A DNA stretch of 64,000 nt from Ruoffia sp044336205 (lineage in GTDB: Bacteria; Bacillota; Bacilli; Lactobacillales; Aerococcaceae): NCBI GenBank assembly GCA_044336205.1, contig CP172318.1:1302001-1366000 (forward strand), read 5' to 3'. Both the position numbers and the translations under genes were made by a program. The notes below the pieces were generated by a model. That model was not told where the DNA came from, did no database searches, and saw nothing but the letters and a program-made list of their open reading frames with translations. Below, piece after piece: positions 40,256-49,645 of this stretch. Within the stretch, counting starts at the first letter, position 1, and each line of letters begins with the position of its first letter.

Positions 40256-43200
40256 CTAGCCATAGCTAAAGTAACCTGACAAGTTCCTATCTCGTGCCTC
40301 TTTACGCTTGATTGTCGTGTGAATTTCATCACCAACAATTTCATTATGAACTTCAAACACTGGTTCTTGTAATTCGGCATTTCGCACTTCTTCGGATAAT
40401 GTATCAAGAGATGAAGTAACGCCTTGATTTCTTACCGTTCCGTTCATTGTCATCGTGCTGTTAGTCGCAAAATCTTGTTCTTGGATAGCTTTTGCATACT
40501 CCTTGCTGACAGTCTCAACTTCACTTATCCATCCAGCCATTCCGACAACAAAACCTTCACCGGTATACGAACCAATTTCGGACGTAACTCGTGAAGGAGA
40601 ATGGATTCGTAAAGCTGAACGCATTGCAGCCGATGCACTGTTTGCGATACTTCTCGCTAAACTGATGATTGATCCCGACATGCTTGCAAGCCCGCTATAA
40701 AATCCTGCACCCATGTTGTAACCAGCAGACCTTGCTTGTCCTGACGCACTTCTCATAGCACTTACCGCACTATTCAGTGTACTTCTGACAGTTGATACCA
40801 TACTGTTCATTTGCGATGAAGTTGTGGAATTCATCGTCGACATAGCACTTGTCCAAGTAGCATTCATAGCATTCGTATCACCAGTAATTCGATTCTTAAT
40901 ACTATTCATCTTGGTTGTGATGTCATTTAAAATGTTTTGATATGCGGTTACTGCGGTATTTCTTTGGTGTTCCGTGTTTGTCGCAATAGTTCCGTTTAAG
41001 GTTCCCATCGTCGTATTAACATTTGTCGACATCTCGCCCATCGCCTGAGACATTTCAGCTCCAACTGTTTGATAAGTTGAGCTTGCGCCAGTAACTTGGC
41101 TTGAACTATTCACTACTCCAGAAGCGGTGTCACTTGCGATAGTAGGCACCGTCACTTGGATTCCTGACATCTCACCATTTACATCGGTTGCAAAATCACG
41201 GTAAGGTTGTACCCCGTTTGCCACGGCGTTTGAAGCTTCCGCTACCTCTTGAGCTGTCATGCCTGCGATTGCCGGTAATTCTGCATGCGCTAGGTTCAAC
41301 GTTCCGCCAGCTCCGCTTGCAAAGTTTTCATAATGCGCAACCGCATTCTCAACTTGCTGGGTGTTGGTTACTGCTTGTTGCGCTGTTTGAGCGGTTAATG
41401 TATCTACCGTCACACCATATTCGGCAAGACTCGCTTGTGTCCACTCTGGTAAAGCACTATACCAATCCACTAGCGACATCACTTCGCCGGTATTGCTAAA
41501 GGCGGTGTTCGCTGTTTCGGCGGTCATTAAATCAACAACTGCGTCATACTCTCCTAAATAAGCTTGCGCGTCGGCACCTAACTGATTGTAAAACTCTGCA
41601 AATGTTGCGACCTTGCTAGTGTTTGTTTCTACTGCTTCGACTGCACCCGCTGAACTTGTTTGTGCGTGTGACTCTAAATTGGTTAACCAACTCATCGAAT
41701 CTTGTGCAAAGTCCTGTACTGGTGCTTGTGCGCCATAAATTCCTTGCATGTTTCCGACAATAGCGTCTGCGGTCATTACGGTAGTCGCTGAACTTGTTGA
41801 ATACAAGTCCTGTAACTCGCTATTTGCGCCCGTGTTAAGTTGTTGGAAATTGACTAGGCTGTTTTGGCTCATAAAATCAAATTGATTCGTCACACCAGTA
41901 TTGGCTTGCTCTGCGCTAGATGTTAATCCGGCAACTAAAGCATCCATTTCCGTTTGTGTATTCGCTGACATGGTAGAAACATCTATCTCCACACTATCAG
42001 TCATGGCACTTATATCAGATTCAACTTCACTTGAAGCGCCTTCTGTACTTCCGCCTAGCCAGCCTACAAAGTCATCCCATACGCCTTTAACCTTGCTTAT
42101 AGCACCTTGAATTCCGTTCCATAATGCATCTGCTAACCCTTGGACAGCTGTCGCTCCTGCTTCCCATAAAGCCGGTATAGCTTCGAGTATTCCATTGACT
42201 AAAGCTAGGATTATTTGAATCCCTGCCGAGATGACAGCTGGGATATTCGTGATAACACCTTCGATAAGAGAACCTACCACTTGCATACCACTAGAAATTA
42301 CGCTTGGTAAAGCTGAGATAAGCCCTTGGATAAAGCTTTGGATAAGCTGTACTGCACCTTGTAACAACATTGGAATGTTATTCATAATACCTTGTATTAA
42401 AGTAACAACAGCTTGCGCACCAACTTGTACTAACTGCGGTAATAATTGCATGATCCCTTGAACCAAGTTCATGAGTATCTGAATTCCGATTGATAGAATT
42501 GTTGGTAAATTAGACACCAACGACTGCACAAACCCTTGTAAAATAAGTTGCGCACTGTTTACAATCTGTGGAATATTAGCAATAATTCCTTGCACTAAAC
42601 TTAATAGTAATTGCATTCCGACAACTAATAACTGTGGAATAGCACTTAATAAACTTGTTGCCAATGACGTCACAATTTGCAATCCGGATGAAATGATAGA
42701 ACCGATGTTAGACCCTAATCCTTGGACTAATCCAGCTATCAATTGCACTCCAGCTTGGACGATGTACGGAATCATAGTAGCAATACCCATTGCTAGGTTT
42801 GCAATAAGTTGCGTACCACTTGCCATTAATTGAGGTAATCCACTAAGAATACCTGTCACAAAGTTATTAATCACTTCAGGGCCTTTTTGTGTTACCATAA
42901 CAATCATTTGATTAATTTGATTTCCGAATTCGTTGTTGATGATACCTAAACCTGCAACAACCAATCCGAGAATTGCAGCAGGTCCAATTGATGCTAAAGC
43001 GACTCCTGCAATAGATGTAATGGCTTGTACCATACCACCTAACGCATTGACTCCAACTCCTGCCACTGTTCCGAATATAGCAGGTATACCACCGATTAAC
43101 CCTAATAATCCCGAAATAACTCCAAATATACTTGAGAAAGCTCCGCCAATAATATCTGCTGATGATACGGCTATTGATCCAATTGAGCCTAAATCAACAC

Positions 43201-45127
43201 CGATTTTACCTAAAATGTTGAACAACGGCATGATGGTTGCGATGGCACTTGTTGGATTTAAAGCGGCCCAAGCTAAAATCGCCTTCGGCGCTATGCCCCT
43301 GATTGCATCTTGAATCTTATTTACTGTATCCGTGGCTAAAGTTCCTGTTTCTGCAAACTCGCCTAAAACGCTATTAATAAAATCAAAGACTGTCTTTACA
43401 CCATTTAATATTGGCGAAAAATCAATGTTAATTGACTCTTTTAATTGCACAAATGCACCAACTAAATTTGGTATGAATCCTTGGATATATTTGAATGTGC
43501 TTGCAATCGGTGCTTTAAGCCCAGCTATTTGTTGACCAATGGATCCAAAACCATTTTGTTCTAAAGCTGAATCCAAAGCGTCAATCATACCCGCCACGCC
43601 GTTTACTACTGCTGTTCTAGCAATAGACATTGATGTCCTGATACCTTGCGCACCTTTCAGTGCTTGCTCTGCAAATCCGCCTGTTTCTTCGGACATCTCA
43701 ACCATTTTCGAGTTGAACTCATCCATGGTGATAGTTCCTTCTTTAAGCGCTTCGTAAAGTGAAGCTTGGTTTGCTTCCGCGCCTAGTAACGCTTTGGCCA
43801 CATCATCAATTGGCTTTCCGGCCGCATTTACTACGGAGTTCCAAGCCATTTGGTCTACTTTTCCAACCGCTAGCATTTGACTATATTGTGTCATAGCACT
43901 TTCGGCGTCTGCTGTACTTGCACCGTTAGCTAGCATGGCGTTGTTGAAGGCTAGCGCTACGTCTGTTGCATTATCTAACTCTAGTCCTGCTGTAACCAAA
44001 GTACGTACATTGGCTGTGATACCGTCAAGTGTGGTAGGTAGTCCGTCAATTCCTGCAACTAGTTTATCAGTGGAAGCTTGTGCTTGTTCGGCACTATACC
44101 CCCATGACTGCATAATTTCAGGGAACTGATTTAATGTATCATATCGGCTTATGGCTCCATCTAATGCGCCAGTAACTAAATTAATCGCTTTGCTAGCCAC
44201 GGCCATTAAACTAAAGGCACTTACGATATTCCTTACACCGCTAGCCATTTTTTCGCCAGCTGTGGTGGCATTGGCGAATTTTGCACTAATCGAATTCAAT
44301 CCACTTACTGCCTTGCTAGACATGTTTTGAATGCCATTGCCGAATGTAGAACTCATACGATTGGCAACATTACCCACTTTGCCAACTAAAGAATTAAAAG
44401 CATTCGCTATCTGATTGGTGGTGGCCACCGCTTTGGATACCATGCCGCCTAAAGCTGAACCCCAACCGCTCGTTAATCGTTGCATTCCAGCTAAAAATCC
44501 ATCACCACTGGCCTGCCCTGCTTTGTAAGCTGTTTGACCTAATCTAGTAAATGTAGATGACGCACTTAATCCAAAGGAACGCACGCCATTAGCTACGGAT
44601 GTTAATGCACGACCCCAACCGACTGGCAAGGTGTCCGCTATGCTTGTTAAAGTATTTTTTATATTAAGCGATACATTTGATACGGTTTTAGCCAAGCCAT
44701 TAAACATATTCCTTGCGCCGTTCATGGCTTTACCAAATGCATTACCTAAAGAGCTATTTAGACTGCTCGCGAAACTCCTAAGCGGGGCCGTTAAACTCGA
44801 GAACCCCGCTTTTATTTTTTCAATCCCGTTTAAGATGGGCTGGGGTAAGAATTCCCCAATTCGGGAAGCCATACGTTGAATTTGACCCATAGCGATATTA
44901 ATTCCGCCAGTGAGTCCTGTTCCGATTTTCTTCCCAATACCATCTGTACTACTTTGTAATTTATTCATTAAGTCAGCTATTTCAGTCGCTAGCTGGCTAG
45001 TCCCTTTTGACGCTACTTGTTGAGCTTTATTAAAGGCTTTGGATGTAATGGATTGCACCTTGGACATGGCTTGCTCATAAGCGGACGTATCCGCACCTAT
45101 ATAGGCTTCAATCGAACCATCAAACAT
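40256..45127 (-). CDS. Tape measure protein
   Basis: 1,623 residues, which sets the tail length. N-terminal coiled/repetitive part (to about 330), then the TP901-type tape measure core (YDTLNQFPEIMQSWGYSAEQ ... GIRTSMSIARTAVVNG, about 335-515). Residues about 750-1000 hold hydrophobic 22-residue repeats of the form LvqGi..nIP.iv..G.Q (see 42130-42870). The C-terminal part ends YFSYG. No peptidase or lytic domain is seen. Confidence 0.93.
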   Translation of the reverse strand: MFDGSIEAYIGADTSAYEQAMSKVQSITSKAFNKAQQVASKGTSQLATEIADLMNKLQSSTDGIGKKIGTGLTGGINIAMGQIQRMASRIGEFLPQPILNGIEKIKAGFSSLTAPLRSFASSLNSSLGNAFGKAMNGARNMFNGLAKTVSNVSLNIKNTLTSIADTLPVGWGRALTSVANGVRSFGLSASSTFTRLGQTAYKAGQASGDGFLAGMQRLTSGWGSALGGMVSKAVATTNQIANAFNSLVGKVGNVANRMSSTFGNGIQNMSSKAVSGLNSISAKFANATTAGEKMASGVRNIVSAFSLMAVASKAINLVTGALDGAISRYDTLNQFPEIMQSWGYSAEQAQASTDKLVAGIDGLPTTLDGITANVRTLVTAGLELDNATDVALAFNNAMLANGASTADAESAMTQYSQMLAVGKVDQMAWNSVVNAAGKPIDDVAKALLGAEANQASLYEALKEGTITMDEFNSKMVEMSEETGGFAEQALKGAQGIRTSMSIARTAVVNGVAGMIDALDSALEQNGFGSIGQQIAGLKAPIASTFKYIQGFIPNLVGAFVQLKESINIDFSPILNGVKTVFDFINSVLGEFAETGTLATDTVNKIQDAIRGIAPKAILAWAALNPTSAIATIMPLFNILGKIGVDLGSIGSIAVSSADIIGGAFSSIFGVISGLLGLIGGIPAIFGTVAGVGVNALGGMVQAITSIAGVALASIGPAAILGLVVAGLGIINNEFGNQINQMIVMVTQKGPEVINNFVTGILSGLPQLMASGTQLIANLAMGIATMIPYIVQAGVQLIAGLVQGLGSNIGSIISSGLQIVTSLATSLLSAIPQLLVVGMQLLLSLVQGIIANIPQIVNSAQLILQGFVQSLVSNLPTILSIGIQILMNLVQGIMQLLPQLVQVGAQAVVTLIQGIMNNIPMLLQGAVQLIQSFIQGLISALPSVISSGMQVVGSLIEGVITNIPAVISAGIQIILALVNGILEAIPALWEAGATAVQGLADALWNGIQGAISKVKGVWDDFVGWLGGSTEGASSEVESDISAMTDSVEIDVSTMSANTQTEMDALVAGLTSSAEQANTGVTNQFDFMSQNSLVNFQQLNTGANSELQDLYSTSSATTVMTADAIVGNMQGIYGAQAPVQDFAQDSMSWLTNLESHAQTSSAGAVEAVETNTSKVATFAEFYNQLGADAQAYLGEYDAVVDLMTAETANTAFSNTGEVMSLVDWYSALPEWTQASLAEYGVTVDTLTAQTAQQAVTNTQQVENAVAHYENFASGAGGTLNLAHAELPAIAGMTAQEVAEASNAVANGVQPYRDFATDVNGEMSGIQVTVPTIASDTASGVVNSSSQVTGASSTYQTVGAEMSQAMGEMSTNVNTTMGTLNGTIATNTEHQRNTAVTAYQNILNDITTKMNSIKNRITGDTNAMNATWTSAMSTMNSTTSSQMNSMVSTVRSTLNSAVSAMRSASGQARSAGYNMGAGFYSGLASMSGSIISLARSIANSASAAMRSALRIHSPSRVTSEIGSYTGEGFVVGMAGWISEVETVSKEYAKAIQEQDFATNSTMTMNGTVRNQGVTSSLDTLSEEVRNAELQEPVFEVHNEIVGDEIHTTIKRKEARDRNLSGYFSYG
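42130..42870 (-). repeat. Hydrophobic 22-residue repeats in the tape measure protein
   Basis: Around eleven consecutive units encode a pattern (Q-x-h-h-x-x-h-h-x-G-h-h-x-x-h-P-x-h-h-x-x-G), e.g. QLIQSFIQGLISALPSVISS then QVVGSLIEGVITNIPAVISA. Each unit is about 66 bases, with strongly conserved glycine and proline spacing. Such segments are thought to insert into the host membrane at DNA injection. Confidence 0.8.
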
Positions 45128-45131
45128 ATAT

Positions 45132-45488
45132 TTATTCCCCCTTTCGCATAAAATGATTGTTTAATCTCGTGACTGCATCAATATGCTTGTTATTCATTGT
45201 AGGCTTATCACCTTTACGATATTTCAACTTAATTTTTCGATTCAATATCTTACGATCAAAGATTTTTTCAAATTTGGCTTTCTTGGAGTTGAGTGTGTAT
45301 CTAAGGTCAAAGGCATGCTTAGCTAGTAGCTCCGCTTCATCTGCTTGGCGACTCTCTAACCCCTCAAGAATAGCGTCTAACTCCCATAAATTGCAATCTA
45401 AAATTGTGTTTAAGTCCGTTAAACCAAGCTGTGCGCAATTTCTTAGGACATTGCGCTTTCCATCTCGCCAATCTGTTTCTTGATGAGT
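45132..45488 (-). CDS. Tail assembly chaperone T part (G-T -1 frameshift)
   Basis: Open in the -1 frame relative to the upstream G gene from at least 45488 to TAA at 45132-45134, 4 bases before the tape measure ATG. It encodes AQLGLTDLNTILDCNLWELD, then AILEGLESRQADEAELLAKH and a basic tail (NRKIKLKYRKGDKPTMNNKH), a gpGT-type extension of charged helices. There is no in-frame start codon with an SD. The join is likely a -1 slip near ATAAAAC or AAGAAAC, but no canonical heptamer is present, so the site is uncertain. Confidence 0.6.
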   Translation of the reverse strand, partial: THQETDWRDGKRNVLRNCAQLGLTDLNTILDCNLWELDAILEGLESRQADEAELLAKHAFDLRYTLNSKKAKFEKIFDRKILNRKIKLKYRKGDKPTMNNKHIDAVTRLNNHFMRKGE

Positions 45489-45922
45489 TTTATTTGCATT
45501 TGACTCTCTTTGTCCTCTTGCTCCTCTAAGTAGCCTGTAATTTGCTGCATGTTCTCGATATATTTTGAAATTTTCTTCTTGAAAAAACCGGACTCAATCA
45601 TCTCATCTTTAATGTGCTCAAAGAGCAAACTGTATCCCGCTTCCGTATCTTCTTTGTCCAACTCTAAGATAGCTCTTTCAATACCTTCAATAATTTCATT
45701 GTCTTCAATCTTTTTGCCTTTCGGTAAACATAAGCGAATTAAATCAACTAACCCTTTGTCATCTTCATTGACAATGGCTGAAAATAACACTCCTACACCG
45801 TCATTATTCTTCTCGCCAGTCTCTTTATTCACTGTGGCTAACTCTTTTTGGACCTTAAACATTAAACGATAATTAAAATTGATTTCTACTTCTTTTCCTG
45901 CAATTGTAAATGTAAATGCCAT
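45443..45922 (-). CDS. Tail assembly chaperone G part
   Basis: 159 residues. MAFTFTIAGKEVEINFNYRL begins at the ATG preceded by AAGGAGAG; the earlier in-frame ATG lacks an SD. It has INFNYRLMFKVQKELA and an acidic C-terminus, as in siphovirus G proteins. Its stop (TAA 45443-45445) lies inside the overlapping T frame. Between major tail protein and tape measure, exactly where G/GT genes are found. Confidence 0.75.
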   Translation of the reverse strand: MAFTFTIAGKEVEINFNYRLMFKVQKELATVNKETGEKNNDGVGVLFSAIVNEDDKGLVDLIRLCLPKGKKIEDNEIIEGIERAILELDKEDTEAGYSLLFEHIKDEMIESGFFKKKISKYIENMQQITGYLEEQEDKESQMQIKLIKKQIGEMESAMS

Positions 45923-45992
45923 ATATATTTCTCTCCTTTTTATCAAAAAAATAAGGGATAGCCTAAGCTACCCCAATACGTCCGTCTTTTAT

Positions 45993-46562
45993 CTATGGTT
46001 CATCAGCTGTGACAATAGCGTCATAATCTCCTGTCGTTTCACCTGGATTTTGGTAAGCGTACACTTCGTTTAATAACGCCAATTCTTCATCAGTTAGCGG
46101 GAATAACCCATCTTTCAACGCACCTACAATGTTTAAGTCATAGCTGATTTCTACTAAGTCTGATACACCGGTACTACGATCAAACTCTCCAACTTTTCCG
46201 TATCCAAATTTAGCTGGATATCTGGTAGAGCTTCCTTCAGTTTTAGCGACAGACTCATCCGCAATAACTTCCCATACTTTTACTGATTTACCTGAAACAG
46301 ATGCTTCCTCGATAATTTTATAAGATGGGTCTGCCGGTGCAAAGTATTGTGTCAATGAAATGGTGTGTTCATCTGTCGCTTTATCTAAAATACGACCTTG
46401 TTGTGTTTGTTCGTCAATGTATTCTCCACCCAAAGTAGTTGACCCATCCGTACGGTAAGCGGGTAATAGCGCATCGCTTCCGATTTCTGCATCAACCGAT
46501 TGGATGAAGTAAAAAATCTTCTTCCCTGTAACGGGTTTAGAAGTTGTAATTTGAATTCCCAT
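45993..46562 (-). CDS. Major tail protein (TP901-1 type)
   Basis: 189 residues starting MGIQITTSKPVTGKKIFYFI, with DALLPAYRTDGSTTLGGEYI and ISLTQYFAPADPSYKIIEEA, which match the TP901-1 major tail protein family. It forms the tail tube. AAGGAG precedes ATG. Located between the tail terminator gene and the G chaperone. Confidence 0.85.
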   Translation of the reverse strand: MGIQITTSKPVTGKKIFYFIQSVDAEIGSDALLPAYRTDGSTTLGGEYIDEQTQQGRILDKATDEHTISLTQYFAPADPSYKIIEEASVSGKSVKVWEVIADESVAKTEGSSTRYPAKFGYGKVGEFDRSTGVSDLVEISYDLNIVGALKDGLFPLTDEELALLNEVYAYQNPGETTGDYDAIVTADEP

Positions 46563-46577
46563 ATTTGCATTCTCCTT

Positions 46578-46931
46578 TTATGTTAATAATTTTGTGACTC
46601 TGATTTTTATGTCATAGACCTCTCGGCCTAGTGATGTGTCTAATAGCAATTGATGACTCACGACTTGGCGACCTAGCGCCCTGACTGCTTTTGACCGAAT
46701 CTCTTCGGCTTGTGTCCGGCTATTTGGTGGTAAAAATATGTCAATTAGTGTGGTTTGTGTTTCAACCCATCCCCCAAATTGGTAATCAATCGTTGTTCCG
46801 GTTCCTCCACCGATTAAGATAAACGGCTCTGGAAAATCATCTTTTGGCAATTTAAAAACGACTGGCATATCTAAGATAGCTAGTCGTTCCTGTAAATCTT
46901 TCAAGTATAAAGTTGTAGGCGAGTATTCCAT
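46578..46931 (-). CDS. Tail terminator/completion-like protein
   Basis: 117 residues, MEYSPTTLYLKDLQERLAIL, then GGGTGTTIDYQFGGWVETQT and KAVRALGRQVVSHQLLLDTS. Resembles the DUF806/tail terminator proteins that cap the tail tube. I prefer the ATG preceded by AGTAGGTG; the upstream alternative adds six residues. Spacing to the HK97-gp10-like gene is only 7 bases. Confidence 0.6.
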   Translation of the reverse strand: MEYSPTTLYLKDLQERLAILDMPVVFKLPKDDFPEPFILIGGGTGTTIDYQFGGWVETQTTLIDIFLPPNSRTQAEEIRSKAVRALGRQVVSHQLLLDTSLGREVYDIKIRVTKLLT

Positions 46932-46938
46932 GTCGCAC

Positions 46939-47283
46939 CTACTTTCCAAACATTTTTTGTAAGTTCTTAAATAATTTTGGCGCTTCGGATTCCAAAGCAG
47001 GGTACATATACGGCTGGGCTGACGTTTTACGAGTCCCTAATTCCAGATAGATACTGTAATGTACGGGAGAGACGACCAAATACCGCTTAAAACTCTCACG
47101 GTATGAGTAAATGCTCGCTTCCAGCCACCCCGTATCGTACGGCGCAAGGATCTTAGCTTGTCGTTCCACTCTTAGAGATGACCGGTTAAGCTCTTGGTCT
47201 ACCGCCTTTTGGGCCTCGGCACCTTTACGTGCCACTTGAGCCAAGAATTTATCTAAACCTGAGAATTTCAATGTAAAACTCAT
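46939..47283 (-). CDS. HK97-gp10-type putative tail-component protein
   Basis: 114 residues with the pattern KFSGLDKFLAQVARKGAEAQ, RSSLRVERQAKILAPYDTGW, ASIYS and VSPVHYSIYLELGTRKTSAQ, which are the HK97 gp10 family hallmarks (APxDTGxL and YaxylEfGT). Part of the neck/tail-joining region. Overlaps the previous gene by 4 bases. Confidence 0.85.
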   Translation of the reverse strand: MSFTLKFSGLDKFLAQVARKGAEAQKAVDQELNRSSLRVERQAKILAPYDTGWLEASIYSYRESFKRYLVVSPVHYSIYLELGTRKTSAQPYMYPALESEAPKLFKNLQKMFGK

Positions 47284-47558
47284 ACAATCACCACGGTTGA
47301 ATGGTTGTAATGTATCAATTCACGCACGATCCGCTTATGACCCCGATAAATGATATTGGTAAAGTTATCAAACTGACCATCAAGATGAAGTTTAAAGGCT
47401 TTTAGGTTGTATGAGCCAAACAAACCCATTTGTTCATTATGACTAAGCGGTGTTCTTAGGCATGGTACGGTAACCTTTTCTTCTCGCACCACTTCCTCAC
47501 CTAAAAAGCCTTTTTCAACCACCTCGACAAGCAAGGTAACACTATCGTCAAATCTCAT
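47280..47558 (-). CDS. Head-tail joining (stopper-like) protein
   Basis: 92 residues, beta-rich (DDSVTLLVEVVEKGFLGEEV, FKLHLDGQFDNFTNIIYRGH). Size, position between the connector and HK97-gp10 genes, and 4-base overlaps on both sides fit the small stopper/head-closure family. Sequence assignment is weak by eye. Confidence 0.55.
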   Translation of the reverse strand: MRFDDSVTLLVEVVEKGFLGEEVVREEKVTVPCLRTPLSHNEQMGLFGSYNLKAFKLHLDGQFDNFTNIIYRGHKRIVRELIHYNHSTVVIV

Positions 47559-47914
47559 AGATAGTACAACCTCCCTGCACGATAGCTATCATCTTCATCT
47601 TTGATTGGATGGAGAATTGCTAAAATATCATCATGCCATTCATCGAATTCTGATTTTTCGTCGTATTCGACTGAATAATCTCCTTGGGAATGACGTTTAG
47701 CACCTTCTGCCTTACGGCGGTTGAAGCGCCGAATTGTGCAATCTTCGATAATAAAACCGAATTTTGAATCAACTTTCGTTACATCATACTTGAATGTAAA
47801 GTGGTTGATTACCTTGACTATCAACCGTTTCAACACCGTGTCTTGGATACTTCCTTCAATCGCCAAATCCTCTTTGACGTTTTTAAGAATCTTGTCTTTG
47901 TCAATAGCGGACAT
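47555..47914 (-). CDS. Phage head-tail connector protein
   Basis: 119 residues, mostly helical N-terminus (DKDKILKNVKEDLAIEGSIQ, DTVLKRLIVKVINHF) with a charged C-terminal part. Matches the layout of gp6/gp15-type connector completion proteins. Starts 13 bases after the HeH-type gene and overlaps the stopper gene by 4. Confidence 0.55.
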   Translation of the reverse strand: MSAIDKDKILKNVKEDLAIEGSIQDTVLKRLIVKVINHFTFKYDVTKVDSKFGFIIEDCTIRRFNRRKAEGAKRHSQGDYSVEYDEKSEFDEWHDDILAILHPIKDEDDSYRAGRLYYL

Positions 47915-47926
47915 ATTACCACCTCG

Positions 47927-48220
47927 CTATTCTTGAGTTAAATATGCGATTAACTCGTCTTTTAATGCACTCTTTGGATAATCAATACCTTTATCATTCA
48001 GTATTGACTTAATTTCATCTTTAGTTAAATCCTCCAAGGAATCAGGGGTGTGAATTACATCAGTATCCACATCTGTGGCTTCCTCTTCACCCAAATAACC
48101 CTTTTCAAATAATTCTTCTTCTCGTTCGCCTTCATAGGTATTAAATAAACGGGAAGCAGGCGCATATAACCTGCCCCCTCTTGTTTTGTCAATGAAGGCT
48201 TTAATTACTGGTCTAGCCAT
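47927..48220 (-). CDS. Small protein with C-terminal HeH/LEM-like motif
   Basis: 97 residues. N-terminal RPVIKAFIDKTRGGRLYAPA, acidic middle (EREEELFEKGYLGEEEATDV), and C-terminal LTKDEIKSILNDKGIDYPKS followed by ALKDELIAYL: a helix-extension-helix (HeH/LEM/SAP-like) motif. In siphophages such proteins sit just after the capsid gene, as here. Role unknown, probably capsid- or DNA-associated. Confidence 0.65.
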   Translation of the reverse strand: MARPVIKAFIDKTRGGRLYAPASRLFNTYEGEREEELFEKGYLGEEEATDVDTDVIHTPDSLEDLTKDEIKSILNDKGIDYPKSALKDELIAYLTQE

Positions 48221-48231
48221 CCAAACACCTC

Positions 48232-49266
48232 CTAAGGTTCTGGTACAACTTCTAGCATGTACACGCTTGTGATGTTTTCGAATGAAGGCAATGTAATCAT
48301 TGACACATTTGTTTCAACGTTAACTGGCTTTGTGTGTGTTTCAGTTGTGATTGCAATTCCTGTATCCACAATCGATACCGTCAAGTCGTTCCCTGATACC
48401 AAATCAGACTCTTCTGGTGTCGTACCAAACACGGTGTAACCCAAAATTTCATTTGGAATTAATGTTACTCGACCATTTGGATAATATTTCTTCACTACTC
48501 CATCATCATCTTTGAATGTGTCATTTTTCAGTTCGATTGTTAACTCCAATTCGTCTGATAAATAATCAATAACATCACTTCGTTTCACCTTGCCACCATT
48601 TGGATCAATATAGTTTTGAGTCGCTGGTGCATTTCGGATTAAAGAAAATGTGTTGCTGTTCATGATGATGATCTCTGGTTTCTTGCCTAACTCCTCTAAC
48701 GCGGTTTTCGCTTGTTCGATATCGGCAAGTGGGTCTGCTCCCTCGTCTGCCCAAGAAACAGCAACCGTCCCTTTATTTTCTTCTGGCACATTGTAATCAA
48801 AGTTTAATGGTACTCCGTCTGACACCGTATCAATGACACCTGTGGCTAAAACTCGCATACGCATTGCTTCCAATCGTGCATGCGCTGCGGTTAATAATTT
48901 AGCTTGGTCATTAAAAATAGTGTTAACCACTGTATCAATCAACGCTTGGTTACCTGTTTGTTCTAAAGTGTTTAATTGTTGACGGTCCTTCTCCTTAATT
49001 AACATTCCTTCACGGAAGAACGGAAGTGTTTCTTCATGTAAAGAAATCTCCATACGGTCACGTAGAGTAACTTCGGTATCAAATTCAGACGCTTTCAACA
49101 CTACGGGTGTTTCGTTCGCTCCTTTGATATACGATAAGTTTAACCCTAGTTGTTTACGCTCTGGGAATAGACGACGACCTAACGTTTGGTCAACACCTTC
49201 TCCGCTTGCTACACCGTAATAACCGGCTAAATTCGACGCTGTAAATACTTCATGAATTAATGGCAT
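48232..49266 (-). CDS. Major capsid protein (capsid E family)
   Basis: 344 residues. It begins MPLIHEVFTASNLAGYYGVA and has GVDQTLGRRLFPERKQLGLN, SYIKGANETPVVLKASEFDT and IIIMNSNTFSLIRNAPATQN, as in capsid-E type (HK97-fold) major capsid proteins. Ends with EVVPEP. Preceded by the decoration-like and scaffold genes, as usual. Confidence 0.88.
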   Translation of the reverse strand: MPLIHEVFTASNLAGYYGVASGEGVDQTLGRRLFPERKQLGLNLSYIKGANETPVVLKASEFDTEVTLRDRMEISLHEETLPFFREGMLIKEKDRQQLNTLEQTGNQALIDTVVNTIFNDQAKLLTAAHARLEAMRMRVLATGVIDTVSDGVPLNFDYNVPEENKGTVAVSWADEGADPLADIEQAKTALEELGKKPEIIIMNSNTFSLIRNAPATQNYIDPNGGKVKRSDVIDYLSDELELTIELKNDTFKDDDGVVKKYYPNGRVTLIPNEILGYTVFGTTPEESDLVSGNDLTVSIVDTGIAITTETHTKPVNVETNVSMITLPSFENITSVYMLEVVPEP

Positions 49267-49277
49267 ATTTTCTCCCC

Positions 49278-49634
49278 CTATTTAACAAATTTAATCAATG
49301 ACAACTGCTCTTTTAAGGCATCTGTATAGTCGATAATTTTATCGGCATATAACTCACCTTGATAAACACAAGCACCTGCAGCATCTTTTTCAGTAACATC
49401 AGTATCATTTAATAAAACTCCGTCTGCCACCGCTTCGCCCGTCGCTTTAACTGCAACTCTCGCTTGTGTTTCGTCGTCAAATACCGAACCACCTACACCC
49501 GCTAACACTGTTCCGGCCGGTAAAATTTTGTGGCCGTTTACATCAATAACACCAGTTGTGTCTTTTGAAATAGTTACAGCGATGGCTGTGTATTTCGATG
49601 TACGTAAAATATTCTTACTTACTCCAAACTTCAT
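49278..49634 (-). CDS. Head decoration-like protein
   Basis: 118 residues, beta-rich: SKNILRTSKYTAIAVTISKD, HKILPAGTVLAGVGGSVFDD, GACVYQGELYADKIIDYTDA. It resembles small capsid-stabilising (lambda D-like) proteins and lies between scaffold and capsid genes. Assignment is by context and gestalt. Confidence 0.6.
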   Translation of the reverse strand: MKFGVSKNILRTSKYTAIAVTISKDTTGVIDVNGHKILPAGTVLAGVGGSVFDDETQARVAVKATGEAVADGVLLNDTDVTEKDAAGACVYQGELYADKIIDYTDALKEQLSLIKFVK

Positions 49635-49645
49635 ATATACTCCTC

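Noticed and set aside
45157..45483. 108-codon plus-strand ORF opposite the T chaperone
   Set aside because: It mirrors the T frame; the minus-strand reading has the family features and phage gene order.
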